From assembly GCF_003201875.1 (NCBI RefSeq), contig NZ_QJKD01000005.1:248001-312000 (forward strand): 64,000 nucleotides of DNA. The letters run 5' to 3'. The notes under the pieces are model-generated. The model did not search any database and was not told the DNA's origin. It saw only the letters and a program-made list of their open reading frames with translations. Position numbers and translations under genes: made by a program. Origin of the DNA: Hungatella effluvii (lineage in GTDB: Bacteria; Bacillota; Clostridia; Lachnospirales; Lachnospiraceae). Position 1 is the first letter of the stretch; the number at the start of each line of letters is the position of its first letter. Positions 9,153 through 17,525 of this stretch are shown here, piece by piece.

Positions 9153-10457
9153 TTATTTGACCAGCCCGGCCATCGTCGGAAGCGCCATGCTGACAGCAGG
9201 AATATACGTTACCAGCACAAGGCCCACCAGGATAGAGGCATAATACATGACCATATAAGGCATAACCTTGGCAAGTGACGTCTTTCCAACCTTAATCGCC
9301 ACAAACAGCGTATTGCCTACAGGCGGTGTAATATTTCCAATACAGAGGTTGTAGACCAGAATCAGTCCGAAATGAACCGGATGCATGCCAAAGGTCTTGA
9401 CAATCGGAAGAAACAGCGGCGTAAAGATCAGGATTGCCGGAGTTACATCCATAAAGGTGCCGGCAATCAGCAGGATCACATTCATAATCAGCAGGATGAT
9501 AATCGGGCTGTTGGTAAGACCCAGAAGTCCTGCCGAAATCGCCTGCGGAATCTGGGTAAATGCCATAACCCATCCGAGAATATTCGATACGCCGATGAGG
9601 AATACGATCATACCGCTCATCTTTGCGCTGTCCACCAGAATTTTCCAGAAGCTCTTCCATGTAATATTGCGGTAGCAGATGCCCAGCACCAGCGCGTAGA
9701 CAACGGCGATAGCCGAGCCTTCCGTCGCGGTGAACACGCCTGCGATAATGCCTCCGATAACCACAACAATCAGGGAAAGCGCCGGGATGGCTTTTAAGGT
9801 AGCCGCGCCCAGGTTCTTCCAGTCAAATTTCCCCGGAGTTCCCTTATATCCCTTTTTCCGTGCAATGATAACCGCCACAACGACACAGCAGATTGCCCAT
9901 AATATTCCGGGTATGTAGCCCGCCAGGAACAGGGCCGCCACAGAGGTTCCGCCTGAAACCAGCGAATATGTGATAAGAGCGTTTGACGGCGGGATCAAAA
10001 GTCCCGAGGGAGCGGAGGCGCCGTTGGTAGCCGCACACACCGCGCGCTCATAACCCTGTTTGTCCTCGCCTTCCTGTACCATGCTTCCAACCGCTGCAGC
10101 CGCTGCCGATGCGGAACCTGAGATGGCTCCGAACAGGGCGTTGGCCCCGACGTTGGTCACCAGAAGAGCTCCGGGCAGTTTTCCCAGGATTGCCAGCACA
10201 AAATCTACCAGCCGCTTGGCAATTCCCCCCTGATTCATCAGGTTGCCCGCCAGGACGAAGAAGGGAATCGCGGTCAGACTGAATTTACTCATACCCACAA
10301 AGGTTCTCTGCGCCGCGGTCAGCACGGATACATCCAGAGTCACCATCTGAAGGATCGCCGCCAGCGCGGAAATACCAATCGCATAGGAGATTGGAACTCC
10401 TGCAACCAGGAATACCGCCAGAACGAAAATAATGATTGCTAAAGATTGGATTGCCAT
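9153..10457 (-). CDS. dctM: TRAP transporter large permease DctM
   Basis: Large membrane subunit of a sodium-driven TRAP importer; it forms the elevator-type translocation domain. The 434 residues are almost wholly hydrophobic with about a dozen transmembrane segments. Family motifs include VPISYAIGISAL, AIPFFVLAGNLM, GANALFGAISGSASAAAAAVG, GLLIPPSNALI and IGNITPPVGNTLFVA. It starts 3 nt after the dctQ stop. The substrate cannot be read from sequence; TRAP systems carry organic acids such as C4-dicarboxylates, sialic acid or uronates. Confidence 0.95.
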   Translation of the reverse strand: MAIQSLAIIIFVLAVFLVAGVPISYAIGISALAAILQMVTLDVSVLTAAQRTFVGMSKFSLTAIPFFVLAGNLMNQGGIAKRLVDFVLAILGKLPGALLVTNVGANALFGAISGSASAAAAAVGSMVQEGEDKQGYERAVCAATNGASAPSGLLIPPSNALITYSLVSGGTSVAALFLAGYIPGILWAICCVVVAVIIARKKGYKGTPGKFDWKNLGAATLKAIPALSLIVVVIGGIIAGVFTATEGSAIAVVYALVLGICYRNITWKSFWKILVDSAKMSGMIVFLIGVSNILGWVMAFTQIPQAISAGLLGLTNSPIIILLIMNVILLIAGTFMDVTPAILIFTPLFLPIVKTFGMHPVHFGLILVYNLCIGNITPPVGNTLFVAIKVGKTSLAKVMPYMVMYYASILVGLVLVTYIPAVSMALPTMAGLVK

Positions 10458-10460
10458 AGC

Positions 10461-10991
10461 TTATGCTTCCCCCTTTTCCAGATTTTCTACCAGGGTATCT
10501 TCCTCGCTGGTCGGCAGCACAGGAATGTTTCCCTTCACGATATCGTAGATGTTCATAGCAGTATAAATCATGTTAAGAACTCCGCTTAAAGGGAGTACAA
10601 TGTAGAAGATACCGATGGCCACACCCAGAGAGGAGGTCATCTGCCCCATGGCAAGGCTGGTAATCTGCATACCGCCGTACACCAGGATTACTGCTGAAAA
10701 TACAAACGCTACGATCTCAGCGAAAATGGAAAATCCCTTCTTCATTGCCTGCGGCATGCGCTCCACCACGACAGGGATATTCATATGTCCCCTCTCACTC
10801 GTGATCAGACTGGCTCCCAGCAGGGACATCCAGGCAAATAAGTAGGAGACCAGCTCCTCCGACCATGTGGACGGATTTTTCAGGATATATCTTGTAAATA
10901 CCTGCCAGCAGGTCAGGATAACCATAGCCAGAAAACTGATGCCTGCAAGGCCGTTTAATAGTTTTGTCAATTGTTTTCTCAACTGCTTCAT
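10461..10991 (-). CDS. dctQ: TRAP transporter small permease DctQ
   Basis: Small four-helix membrane subunit that partners DctM. The 176 residues contain the family motif TRYILKNPSTWSEELVSYLF (about 34-53) and the following LGASLITSERGHMNI. It lies 11 nt after dctP and 3 nt before dctM, so the three genes are one transcript. Confidence 0.93.
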   Translation of the reverse strand: MKQLRKQLTKLLNGLAGISFLAMVILTCWQVFTRYILKNPSTWSEELVSYLFAWMSLLGASLITSERGHMNIPVVVERMPQAMKKGFSIFAEIVAFVFSAVILVYGGMQITSLAMGQMTSSLGVAIGIFYIVLPLSGVLNMIYTAMNIYDIVKGNIPVLPTSEEDTLVENLEKGEA

Positions 10992-11002
10992 CTCATTTCC
11001 CC

Positions 11003-12031
11003 CTAATTCGTTTCCGCAGGATACTCTGCATTATACATCTGGATCGCATCATAGATCGGCTGCAGTGCCGGATTGTTTTTCAGCACGGTGTCATGAAGCG
11101 GCAGACACGCCTCCACAAATGGTTTCTGATCCGGATAGATGAAATTCACATTCTGCTCGTTCTGCGCGCGGTCCTTGGCATTGGCCACAGCCTTTACCCA
11201 TTCGTCCCGCTCAACCTGATTTACCAGCTTGAAGCCTTCCTCGAATACCGCCCGGTCTTCGTCGGACAAGCTTTCCATAAAGGCGTTGTTGCCGATTAAA
11301 ATATCCGGCACCATCTGGTGCATATCGTAGGAGTAATATTTACAAACATCGCCGTGTCCGTTATCCGTTAAAGCCATCTCGTTATTCTCTGCCCCGTCGA
11401 TAATTCCCGACTGAAGCGCCGTGTAGACATCTCCGAACCCCATAGGCGTCGCGGAGCCGCCCAGCAGTTTCATCATCTCGATATTGGTAGGCGACTGCTG
11501 CACGCGGATTTTTAATCCCCTCAAATCCGCAGGACTCTCGATCGGTCTGTCAATGGTGTAAAAGTTTCTCGTTCCCGCATCCAGCCACGTCACCGCAGTA
11601 AATCCTGCCTTTTTTGTGGATTCATAGATCGGTCCCGTCACTTCCGGATCATCCATCACGTGGTGATACGCCTCCGGACTTGCAAACAGATACGGCAGAT
11701 TAAAAATCTCATAATTCTTGCTGAATGTCTCCAGAATGGCATTGCTGGCCACGCAGAAATCAATTGCTCCCGTCTGTGTCAGCTGTACCATGTCGGTCTG
11801 GGATCCCAGTAACTCGCTGGGATAAACCTCCACCACATACTTGTCGCCCAGCTTGCCGCTTATGTAATCCTGAAACGCCGTGAGCGCAATATGAGTGGGG
11901 TGATTGGTAGACTGGTTATGGCCGATTCTTATCGTCCTCTTTTCCTGATTTCCTGCGCATCCGGTCACCGACAGACACGTAAGAGCTGCGCAACATACAA
12001 GAGCCAGTAACTTTTTCAACTCTTTCCTCAT
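11003..12031 (-). CDS. dctP: TRAP transporter substrate-binding lipoprotein DctP
   Basis: Extracellular solute-binding protein that delivers substrate to DctQM. The signal peptide ends in a lipobox (LSVTGCAG), so it is membrane-anchored as expected in a Gram-positive cell. Visible family motifs are HNQSTNHPTHIAL, VYPSELLGSQTDMVQ, LRGLKIRVQQSPTNIEMMK with the conserved Arg that binds the substrate carboxylate, and GFGDVYTALQSGIIDGAENN. The length of 342 residues is typical. The leader upstream carries a 165-nt palindrome and a further inverted repeat. Confidence 0.94.
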   Translation of the reverse strand: MRKELKKLLALVCCAALTCLSVTGCAGNQEKRTIRIGHNQSTNHPTHIALTAFQDYISGKLGDKYVVEVYPSELLGSQTDMVQLTQTGAIDFCVASNAILETFSKNYEIFNLPYLFASPEAYHHVMDDPEVTGPIYESTKKAGFTAVTWLDAGTRNFYTIDRPIESPADLRGLKIRVQQSPTNIEMMKLLGGSATPMGFGDVYTALQSGIIDGAENNEMALTDNGHGDVCKYYSYDMHQMVPDILIGNNAFMESLSDEDRAVFEEGFKLVNQVERDEWVKAVANAKDRAQNEQNVNFIYPDQKPFVEACLPLHDTVLKNNPALQPIYDAIQMYNAEYPAETN

Positions 12032-12056
12032 TGATAAATCCCTCCTGTTTTTTTAC

Positions 12057-12221
12057 AGAGTACTCTCGGAAACTCCTTGTGCTCAGATTTGTGAGATGAT
12101 TTTTCGTCAGATGTGCACAAATTTATGAGGCGTACACGGCGTGTACGTTGAATAAATTTGTGTGCATATGGCGGAAAATCAGCCACAAAGATGAGTGCAA
12201 AGGAGTTTCCGAGAGTGCTCT
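12057..12221. repeat. 165-nt long imperfect palindrome (element A)
   Basis: Two arms of about 80 nt are nearly self-complementary around position 12139, where CGTACACG and CGTGTACG meet. The outer ends AGAGTACTCTCGG and CCGAGAGTGCTCT pair with one mismatch. It lies 26 nt before the dctP start codon, so it is probably transcribed in the dct leader. No T-run follows on either strand. It shares length, architecture and the internal motif TCGTCAGRTGTGC with the element at 45317. Confidence 0.8.
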
Positions 12222-12440
12222 TACACTGGCAAACTGCCTCATCAGCAGGTTCCGCAAGAAACATACCATATTAAAAAACGTTTGAAAATACGTTACGGCA
12301 ATGCTTAACATCACTTTAACTTAAAAAGTAAAATCTTGTCATAAGAACGGTTTTTAAGTTAATATTTTCCACCTGTCCGGTCAGTCCCCGCCACGCGGCA
12401 CTGGCTTCCGGAGTTTTATAAAACCGCGCCCCATATAAGT
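12222..12440. promoter_or_regulatory. dct operon upstream region with a 12-bp inverted repeat
   Basis: TTAACTTAAAAA (12316-12327) and its exact reverse complement (12351-12362) are separated by 23 nt in a very A/T-rich stretch upstream of dctP. This looks like an operator or activator site near the dct promoter. I could not fix a convincing -35/-10 pair. Confidence 0.4.
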
Positions 12441-12501
12441 CAGAATGATTTCCGCACACCAAAAACGGACCGGAAATCATTCTGCTGATTCCGGTCCGCT
12501 G
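12441..12501 (-). terminator. Terminator with overlapping alternative hairpin
   Basis: On the minus strand CGGACCGGAA (12498-12489) pairs with TTCCGGTCCG (12475-12466) and runs into TTTTT, a standard terminator for the upstream gene ending at 12583. A second, mutually exclusive stem pairs CAGAATGATTTCC (12484-12472) with GGAAATCATTCTG (12453-12441). Confidence 0.7.
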
Positions 12502-12582
12502 AATTTCAATCTATATATATGATCTTAATTTACGCTGCTGACATGAAGTTTGTTCTGATGTTTCCTCACGCGCCCCGGCGGA

Positions 12583-13356
12583 TTATTTCCGAATCCATGC
12601 CACGCTCTTTGTCAGCGCCTCTATCGTCTTTGTTTCCAGAACCACTCTGGCTCCTGCCTTCTCCGCCATGGAAAGCCGTTCCTCCAGATCAATCTCTCCA
12701 TCCCCAAACGCCAGATGGCAGCTCTTTCCCTGCGCATCGTGGCCATGCATGTGAATCAGCCGGTCTTCATGCGCCTGATAAAAGGGAATATCCACATTTC
12801 CCGCGGCATGGCTGTGTCCAATATCCAGTGTCAGTCCAAAACACGGCTGCTGCAATAAAAGTTCCAGTGCCTGCTTCTCATGTTCCATAAATCCTTCCGT
12901 ATTCTCAACTGCCATGTGTATAGCCGCGTCACCGACTGCGTCCCTGCACATCTCTCCAAATTCCGTAATATGTTCCCGATACTCCTCTTCATACCGCTTA
13001 AACAGAAATTCCTTTCTGCCCGGCAGCGTGAGATAGATTCCCTTTGCAAGGTGCATATTGATCACTGGCGCTCCAATGGCCTTCGCCAGTTCGATTGTCT
13101 CTACAGCAGTCTCCAGATACGCCTGCCGGACTTTAGGATTAAAATCGCAGACATTCAGATTCTCATCCAGATGAATCGTAAAATACAGATGCTCCTGATC
13201 CATGATCCGCCGCAGCCGTTCTGCCTGGAGTTCCGGCAGCTGACACTGAGGGAAATTCATATTCAGTTCTATAAAATCCAGTCCCAAATGGCTGCACAGC
13301 CGGGCACACTCCTCCAGAGTGTCCGTCTCCATTAAAAACGGCATCCCATACTCCAT
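12583..13356 (-). CDS. Sugar phosphate isomerase/epimerase family protein
   Basis: TIM-barrel protein of the xylose-isomerase-like (AP-endonuclease 2) superfamily, about 257 residues. Metal-ligand regions are seen as ELNMNFPQ, INMHLAKG, VENTEGF, LTLDIGHSHAAG and HMHGHDAQGKSCHLAFGDG. Such proteins act on sugars, inositol derivatives or keto sugars; the exact substrate is open. The start at 13356 has a strong GGGAGGAG site 5 nt upstream, whereas the longer frame from 13395 lacks one. It lies downstream of the small gene ending at 13388, probably in one transcript, and ends at its own terminator. Confidence 0.85.
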   Translation of the reverse strand: MEYGMPFLMETDTLEECARLCSHLGLDFIELNMNFPQCQLPELQAERLRRIMDQEHLYFTIHLDENLNVCDFNPKVRQAYLETAVETIELAKAIGAPVINMHLAKGIYLTLPGRKEFLFKRYEEEYREHITEFGEMCRDAVGDAAIHMAVENTEGFMEHEKQALELLLQQPCFGLTLDIGHSHAAGNVDIPFYQAHEDRLIHMHGHDAQGKSCHLAFGDGEIDLEERLSMAEKAGARVVLETKTIEALTKSVAWIRK

Positions 13357-13387
13357 ATCCGCTCCTCCCGCCGGTGTACCGGTCTCC

Positions 13388-13729
13388 TTATTCAAATGTC
13401 TGAATCACTTCAATCTCACCCACAATATGGCGGTTAAACTCCGCAAGCTCCTCCGCTGGTATCCAGTATTCCATATGATAGGACGCGCCAACCTGATGCG
13501 GTTCAAAACGGGATATGTACTCATCTTCAACCGCAAACCTTGTAACATACCCTTTAAAACCCGAGTTCGCATCCTTCGTATTCCATCTTCCTGCGATTTC
13601 CCCCGCATAGCGGGCGTTGAGCACCGGATAGAAAATCGGCTGCTCCGGCAGTCTGGGCGGAAAGCTTCTCCAGCCCGCCTGTTTAATCAGTACCAGCTCC
13701 TTTTCGCCCACAGGCCTGAATAATTCCAT
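13388..13729 (-). CDS. Small 'ADP-ribosylation/crystallin J1'-like family protein
   Basis: Compact 113-residue protein. Features I recognise from a widespread small family commonly labelled ADP-ribosylation/crystallin J1 are FPPRLPEQPIFYPVLN, RWNTKD, GYVTRFAVEDEYISRFE and IPAEELAEFNRHIVGEI. The label is historical and its biochemical role is not established. It has no signal peptide, so it is cytosolic. It lies 31 nt before the isomerase-like gene and 37 nt after an unknown 284-residue protein. Confidence 0.7.
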   Translation of the reverse strand: MELFRPVGEKELVLIKQAGWRSFPPRLPEQPIFYPVLNARYAGEIAGRWNTKDANSGFKGYVTRFAVEDEYISRFEPHQVGASYHMEYWIPAEELAEFNRHIVGEIEVIQTFE

Positions 13730-13766
13730 ACTCTTTTACCTATCCTCTCTGATCCGAATATCTCTC

Positions 13767-14621
13767 TTAGTCATTCTTATAGCAAAACAAACCGATGCAT
13801 CCGGAATGGTGAAACATCCAGACACGTTTCATTGGAAAACTGATGATTATGGCGTCTGTATCAAAAAACAGTTCCGAAAATATATGCTGATGGCAGCTTA
13901 CAAGCTGTTCCATATTCTCCGCCTGTAGACGAAATGGTCCAAACCCGTCTTTATAACAGATATCCGTGATGACATACAGTTCCCCGGCCGGCTCGCACAG
14001 CCCGGTTAAACGTAAATACAATTCTTCGTCACTTAATCCTTCGTAATCCGGCACCGGTATCATGGCCGTTCCTGGGACATTGATATCATCTACCCCGAAT
14101 TTCATTCGGCAGACCGCCCCATCCAGTTCCTCCCGAAATCGCTCCCTCACCTCACGCCAGGTTTCTATCTGATACAGCATCCCGCTGCTTCGTCTTTCGT
14201 TCTCTTTCACTTCTTTCTTTGCTTTGGCCTTCATTACTTCTCTGTTCAAGACATCTTCTACCTCTATTTCCTTACAGTAGAACCGGATATCTCCCTCCTC
14301 GAAGGCAAAAATATAGAAATTACGCCGGTCACCGAAGGCATGATCCTCGCTGCATTCGATCTCAAACCCGCTGATTTCCGTAGACTGTGCCAGAAAGAAG
14401 GAAGTGACATCCCGAAAAAGAAGTGTCACCCGGTATTCCTGATCCTGCGACTCCATAACCAGCCGAAGATTCTGTATTTCCCACCACTCCTCATAATCGT
14501 AATCGCCATAAAGATACAGCGAATGAATTTTACTCAAGCAGCTCCAGCCATAAAACTCCGGCTTGAGCCCCAGTAATTTTTCTATGCCCTTTATTTTATG
14601 AAATGTTTCTCCAAAAGTCAT
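13767..14621 (-). CDS. Uncharacterised 284-residue protein
   Basis: I do not recognise this protein. It seems to have two parts: an N-terminal half (about 1-130) with repeated aromatic and acidic beta-like segments such as EEWWEIQNLRLVMES and NFYIFAFEEGDIRFYCKEIEV, a charged Lys/Glu linker (about 128-145), and a C-terminal half (about 155-284) ending in IISFPMKRVWMFHHSGCIGLF. There is no signal peptide or membrane helix. The make-up recalls small cytoplasmic immunity-type or SMI1/DUF-type proteins, but that is only an impression. Confidence 0.7.
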   Translation of the reverse strand: MTFGETFHKIKGIEKLLGLKPEFYGWSCLSKIHSLYLYGDYDYEEWWEIQNLRLVMESQDQEYRVTLLFRDVTSFFLAQSTEISGFEIECSEDHAFGDRRNFYIFAFEEGDIRFYCKEIEVEDVLNREVMKAKAKKEVKENERRSSGMLYQIETWREVRERFREELDGAVCRMKFGVDDINVPGTAMIPVPDYEGLSDEELYLRLTGLCEPAGELYVITDICYKDGFGPFRLQAENMEQLVSCHQHIFSELFFDTDAIIISFPMKRVWMFHHSGCIGLFCYKND

Positions 14622-14864
14622 GAGAAAATGCAGTGCCTCCTCTCCATGCCGCGGTCCTGTGCGATGTGATTCCAGGTTATGTTTTAATGTCTGCTATGCT
14701 GTCTGCTTCATCATTTGCTTTGCTGTCCATTTCTCGCCCTGTTTTATCCAGTTTAGCATGGATGACAGAAGGATTCAACTCATCGTTCAGAAACCAGTTT
14801 GGGAATCTTTATCATATTTATGCGACAGTAATATTCGATTCTATCCAAGCAAGTCTACATAAAT
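14622..14864. other. Non-coding stretch between two minus-strand transcripts
   Basis: I see no convincing gene here. The plus-strand frames of 77-80 codons lack ribosome sites and family resemblance. It presumably carries the promoter of the 284-residue protein gene. Confidence 0.4.
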
Positions 14865-14905
14865 AAAGAGCCCGAAGAAATATTCTGTCTTCTCCAGGCT
14901 CTTTT
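14865..14905 (-). terminator. Terminator-like hairpin after the 52-residue gene
   Basis: AAAGAGCC (14865-14872) pairs with GGCTCTTT (14897-14904), with further pairing GAAGA/TCTTC inside. Read on the minus strand it is followed by ATTTATG; on the plus strand by TTAATCC. Confidence 0.65.
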
Positions 14906-14980
14906 AATCCGCTTAATACCATTTGAGTTTCTGCCAATCTCCAACTTCCAGTTTCCCATTGAACCCAGGACACCGTGCAG

Positions 14981-15139
14981 TTACACCTCACCCACGTCCC
15001 GGACGCCCTCCATATATCGTTTTAACCTTTCTGAATCAGAATATTTGTTTCCACAATTCTGCTGAATCTCAACTGCAACCTCATGTGCAGTACCATCATT
15101 GATTACATACTCCAAATTGATATTTTTCTTACCCTTCAT
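14981..15139 (-). CDS. Small hypothetical protein, 52 residues
   Basis: An intact minus-strand frame begins MKGKKNINLEYVINDG and continues with an Ala/Val/Glu-rich helix-like part, ending in RYMEGVRDVGEV. GAAAGGATC lies about 12 nt before the ATG, somewhat far. A hairpin terminator follows and short tandem A/T-rich repeats precede it, which together support a small independent transcript. The function is unknown. Confidence 0.5.
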   Translation of the reverse strand: MKGKKNINLEYVINDGTAHEVAVEIQQNCGNKYSDSERLKRYMEGVRDVGEV

Positions 15140-15166
15140 ACAATAATCTGATCCTTTCTTGTTCTT

Positions 15167-15208
15167 ATTAATACGAGTTCTATTAATATAAGTTCTAATT
15201 AATACAAG
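15167..15208. repeat. Tandem 15-bp A/T-rich direct repeats
   Basis: ATTAATACGAGTTCT (15167-15181) is followed directly by ATTAATATAAGTTCT (15182-15196) and a third partial copy AATTAATACAAG. They lie upstream of the 52-residue gene, where they could overlap its promoter or serve as operator half-sites. Confidence 0.6.
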
Positions 15209-15333
15209 ATATGATGGTATTTTACACTAAACCGGCAGTTTTTTGAACATACCTAAAGTACCATTTCATAATCTGCTGGAGTTTGCAGTAATCCAATTTC
15301 AGATATTTTTCACCACACAGCAACGTTTTTCTA

Positions 15334-15362
15334 TTGTCATCAGAACCAAACCGTGGTATACT
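15334..15362 (+). promoter_or_regulatory. Promoter of the Rpn-family gene
   Basis: TTGTCA (15334-15339) and TATACT (15357-15362) are 17 nt apart, 120 nt upstream of the reading frame at 15483. No other gene lies in between. Confidence 0.6.
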
Positions 15363-15482
15363 AAAAACACATTCTATATGGAAATTCATTTCCATCAAAT
15401 CACTCATGTATATCTGGCGCATCTGCCGGCATTTCCATGATAAAACCTGTAGAAATAGTTCAATTTAGAAAGGGATAGTGGT

Positions 15483-16433
15483 GTGGCCAGACAGGATTTT
15501 TATATAAAAAAACTGCTGCAGGACCGGGCCCGTTTTGCGGACCTGTATAATGCCGAGATCTTTCATGGAAAGCAGATTCTGAAAGCAGAACTGTTGTCGC
15601 CGGTATCTTTGGAATCCGGAATCGTCATAACTGACCGCAATGGCAGACGGCAAACGATACAAAGGCGTCGTGATGTTGCGATGAAAGCCTCCTTAGGAGC
15701 CTGCTTTATCGCAGCGTGCTGCGAGGCTCAGGGGGAGGTACACTACGGTATGCCTGTCCGAGTTCTGACTTATGATGCGCTGGATTATACGGAACAGCTT
15801 ACGGACATTCAAAAGGAACACAGGAAAAAGAAAGATCTTACGAAAAGTCCGGAATTTTTATCCGGCATCACCCGCCAGGATAAACTCGTCCCCATACTTA
15901 CACTGGTCCTCTACTGCGGAAAAGATCCTTGGGATGGCCCCAAAAGTCTCAGCGATATACTGGATTTAAGCGGACCTGAGGAGTGTATTCCTGATCTTCT
16001 TGCCGCCCTCCCCGACTACCGCATCAATCTCGTTGATATCCGAAACATCGAAAATCTGGAACATTACAAAACAGGTTTACAACAGGTCTTTGGTATGTTA
16101 AAATATAGTACAGACAAAAGTAATTTTTACAACTATATGACGTCAAATCATGACCAGATATGCCAGCTGGACGATGACGCCCTGACGGCAGTCATGGGCC
16201 TTTTAGGAGAAAACCGGCGGCTGATGAGGCTCTTAGCCGCTCCTGGACGAGAGGAGGAGTATACCATGTGTAAGGCAATCGATGATCTGATTGCAGATGG
16301 AAAGAAGGAAGGCGAACTTCGTATGGCCAGCCTTATCTCCATCCTTTTAAAAGAGAACCGTCTGGATTTAATCGCGCAGATCACGGTGAATGAACCGCTG
16401 CGCAGACAGATGTTCCAGCATTACCATCTGTAA
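15483..16433 (+). CDS. Rpn-family recombination-promoting nuclease / putative transposase
   Basis: Protein of 316 residues resembling the PD-(D/E)XK Rpn (YhgA-like, 'putative transposase') group common in Lachnospiraceae. Supporting segments are DFYIKKLLQDRARFADLYN at the N-terminus, ITDRNGRRQTIQRRRDVAMK, VPILTLVLYCGKDPWDGPKS and the C-terminal charged helix DDLIADGKKEGELRMASL. RpnA of E. coli is a DNA endonuclease promoting RecA-independent recombination; activity here is inferred. The start is GTG with AAAGGGATAG upstream. It has its own promoter and a strong terminator. No inverted repeats or target duplications were noticed, so it is not shown to be a moving unit. Confidence 0.8.
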   Translation: MARQDFYIKKLLQDRARFADLYNAEIFHGKQILKAELLSPVSLESGIVITDRNGRRQTIQRRRDVAMKASLGACFIAACCEAQGEVHYGMPVRVLTYDALDYTEQLTDIQKEHRKKKDLTKSPEFLSGITRQDKLVPILTLVLYCGKDPWDGPKSLSDILDLSGPEECIPDLLAALPDYRINLVDIRNIENLEHYKTGLQQVFGMLKYSTDKSNFYNYMTSNHDQICQLDDDALTAVMGLLGENRRLMRLLAAPGREEEYTMCKAIDDLIADGKKEGELRMASLISILLKENRLDLIAQITVNEPLRRQMFQHYHL

Positions 16434-16435
16434 AA

Positions 16436-16478
16436 GAAAGGAGCTGCGGCCACATATCTCGGGCCGCAGCTCCTTTCG
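16436..16478 (+). terminator. Terminator after the Rpn-family gene
   Basis: AAAGGAGCTGCGGCC (about 16437-16451) pairs with GGCCGCAGCTCCTTT (16462-16476) with a 10-nt loop. It lies between convergent genes and may serve both. Confidence 0.8.
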
Positions 16479-16518
16479 GAAATGCTTTTTATGTACACAT
16501 CATTCTTTCCGTATCTCT

Positions 16519-17466
16519 TTAAGTCTCCGATGTCTTTCTCACATTCGTCTCCAACAGCCGGTTAAATCCAAGCCAGCCATTGTTATCACCAGCGCCCTTT
16601 AACACCTCGATCATGGTCTCCATCTTCGCATCGGTATTATCCGCGAAGTTTAATGCCAGCGCTTCCAAAAGGGCCGGCTTCTTCGGTGAACCGTATTCCA
16701 GTTCTCCGTGGTGTGCCAGAATACAGTGCTTCAGCTCTGTGGCCGCCTTCACCGGGAAATCCGGAATTGTGCGAATGCGCTCCGATACCATCTCCGTACC
16801 GATGATGATATGGCCCAGAAGCTGGCCGTCATCCGTGTAATCATTTTCCGGGAAAACAGAGAGTTCCTTCGTCTTACCCAGATCGTGAAACATGGCCGCC
16901 GTGAGCAGCAAGTCGCGGTTGATTAGCGGATAGTAGCCTGCGTAATAGTCACACAGCTTGACGACACTCAATGTATGTTCCAGAAGGCCGCCCACAAATC
17001 CGTGATGGACGCTCTTGGCCGCAGAGTGGAACTGAAACGCCTTTGCAAAAGCCTTATCTTCCACGAAGAAGCTTTCCGCCAATTTTCGATAATATGGTGT
17101 CCGGATGGATTTGATAAATCTGGTCAGTTCCTCATACATCTCACCGATGTTTTTGGAGGACACTGGGAGATAGTCTCCCGGTATGTATTCGCTTTCTTCC
17201 GCTTTTCTGACACGCTTCACATTCAGCTGGTTGGAATTCTGGAACATGGTCACATCCGCGTCAATGTAGACGTAGTCCATGGTCTCAAAATTCCCTACTC
17301 CCGGCGAATTTAAGTCCCAGATTTTTGCATCGATGGTACCGGTCTTATCCTGTAAAATTAGATTTCCGTATTCTTTGCCGGCTTTGGTCAGGGCAATCTG
17401 CTTGTTCTTGCATAAGTATACATCCGATATATGCAGCCCTTCCCGAAATGTTTCTATATATCTCAT
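16519..17466 (-). CDS. 3'-5' exoribonuclease YhaM family protein
   Basis: Cytoplasmic 3'-to-5' exonuclease of the YhaM type, about 315 residues, acting on RNA or single-stranded DNA ends. An N-terminal OB-fold (about 1-110; GNLILQDKTGTIDAKIWD) is followed by an HD phosphohydrolase domain (about 140-300) with HHGFVGGLLEHTLSVVKLC, the metal-binding pair MFHDLGKTKEL and later CILAHHGELEYGSP. The ATG at 17466 has GGAGGAG 4 nt upstream. The 15 extra codons in the longer frame are not supported. Confidence 0.9.
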   Translation of the reverse strand: MRYIETFREGLHISDVYLCKNKQIALTKAGKEYGNLILQDKTGTIDAKIWDLNSPGVGNFETMDYVYIDADVTMFQNSNQLNVKRVRKAEESEYIPGDYLPVSSKNIGEMYEELTRFIKSIRTPYYRKLAESFFVEDKAFAKAFQFHSAAKSVHHGFVGGLLEHTLSVVKLCDYYAGYYPLINRDLLLTAAMFHDLGKTKELSVFPENDYTDDGQLLGHIIIGTEMVSERIRTIPDFPVKAATELKHCILAHHGELEYGSPKKPALLEALALNFADNTDAKMETMIEVLKGAGDNNGWLGFNRLLETNVRKTSET

Positions 17467-17525
17467 TGCTCTCCTCCATATCCTTTTATGAGTGCTCTTT
17501 ATAAGCGTCACAGAAGCCAGGAAGA

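Noticed and set aside
12028..12314. Two minus-strand frames upstream of dctP
   Set aside because: They run through the palindromic element and the A/T-rich control region without a ribosome site.
15483..16433. Complete insertion sequence around the Rpn-family gene
   Set aside because: The gene has its own promoter and terminator, but I found no terminal inverted repeats or target duplication.
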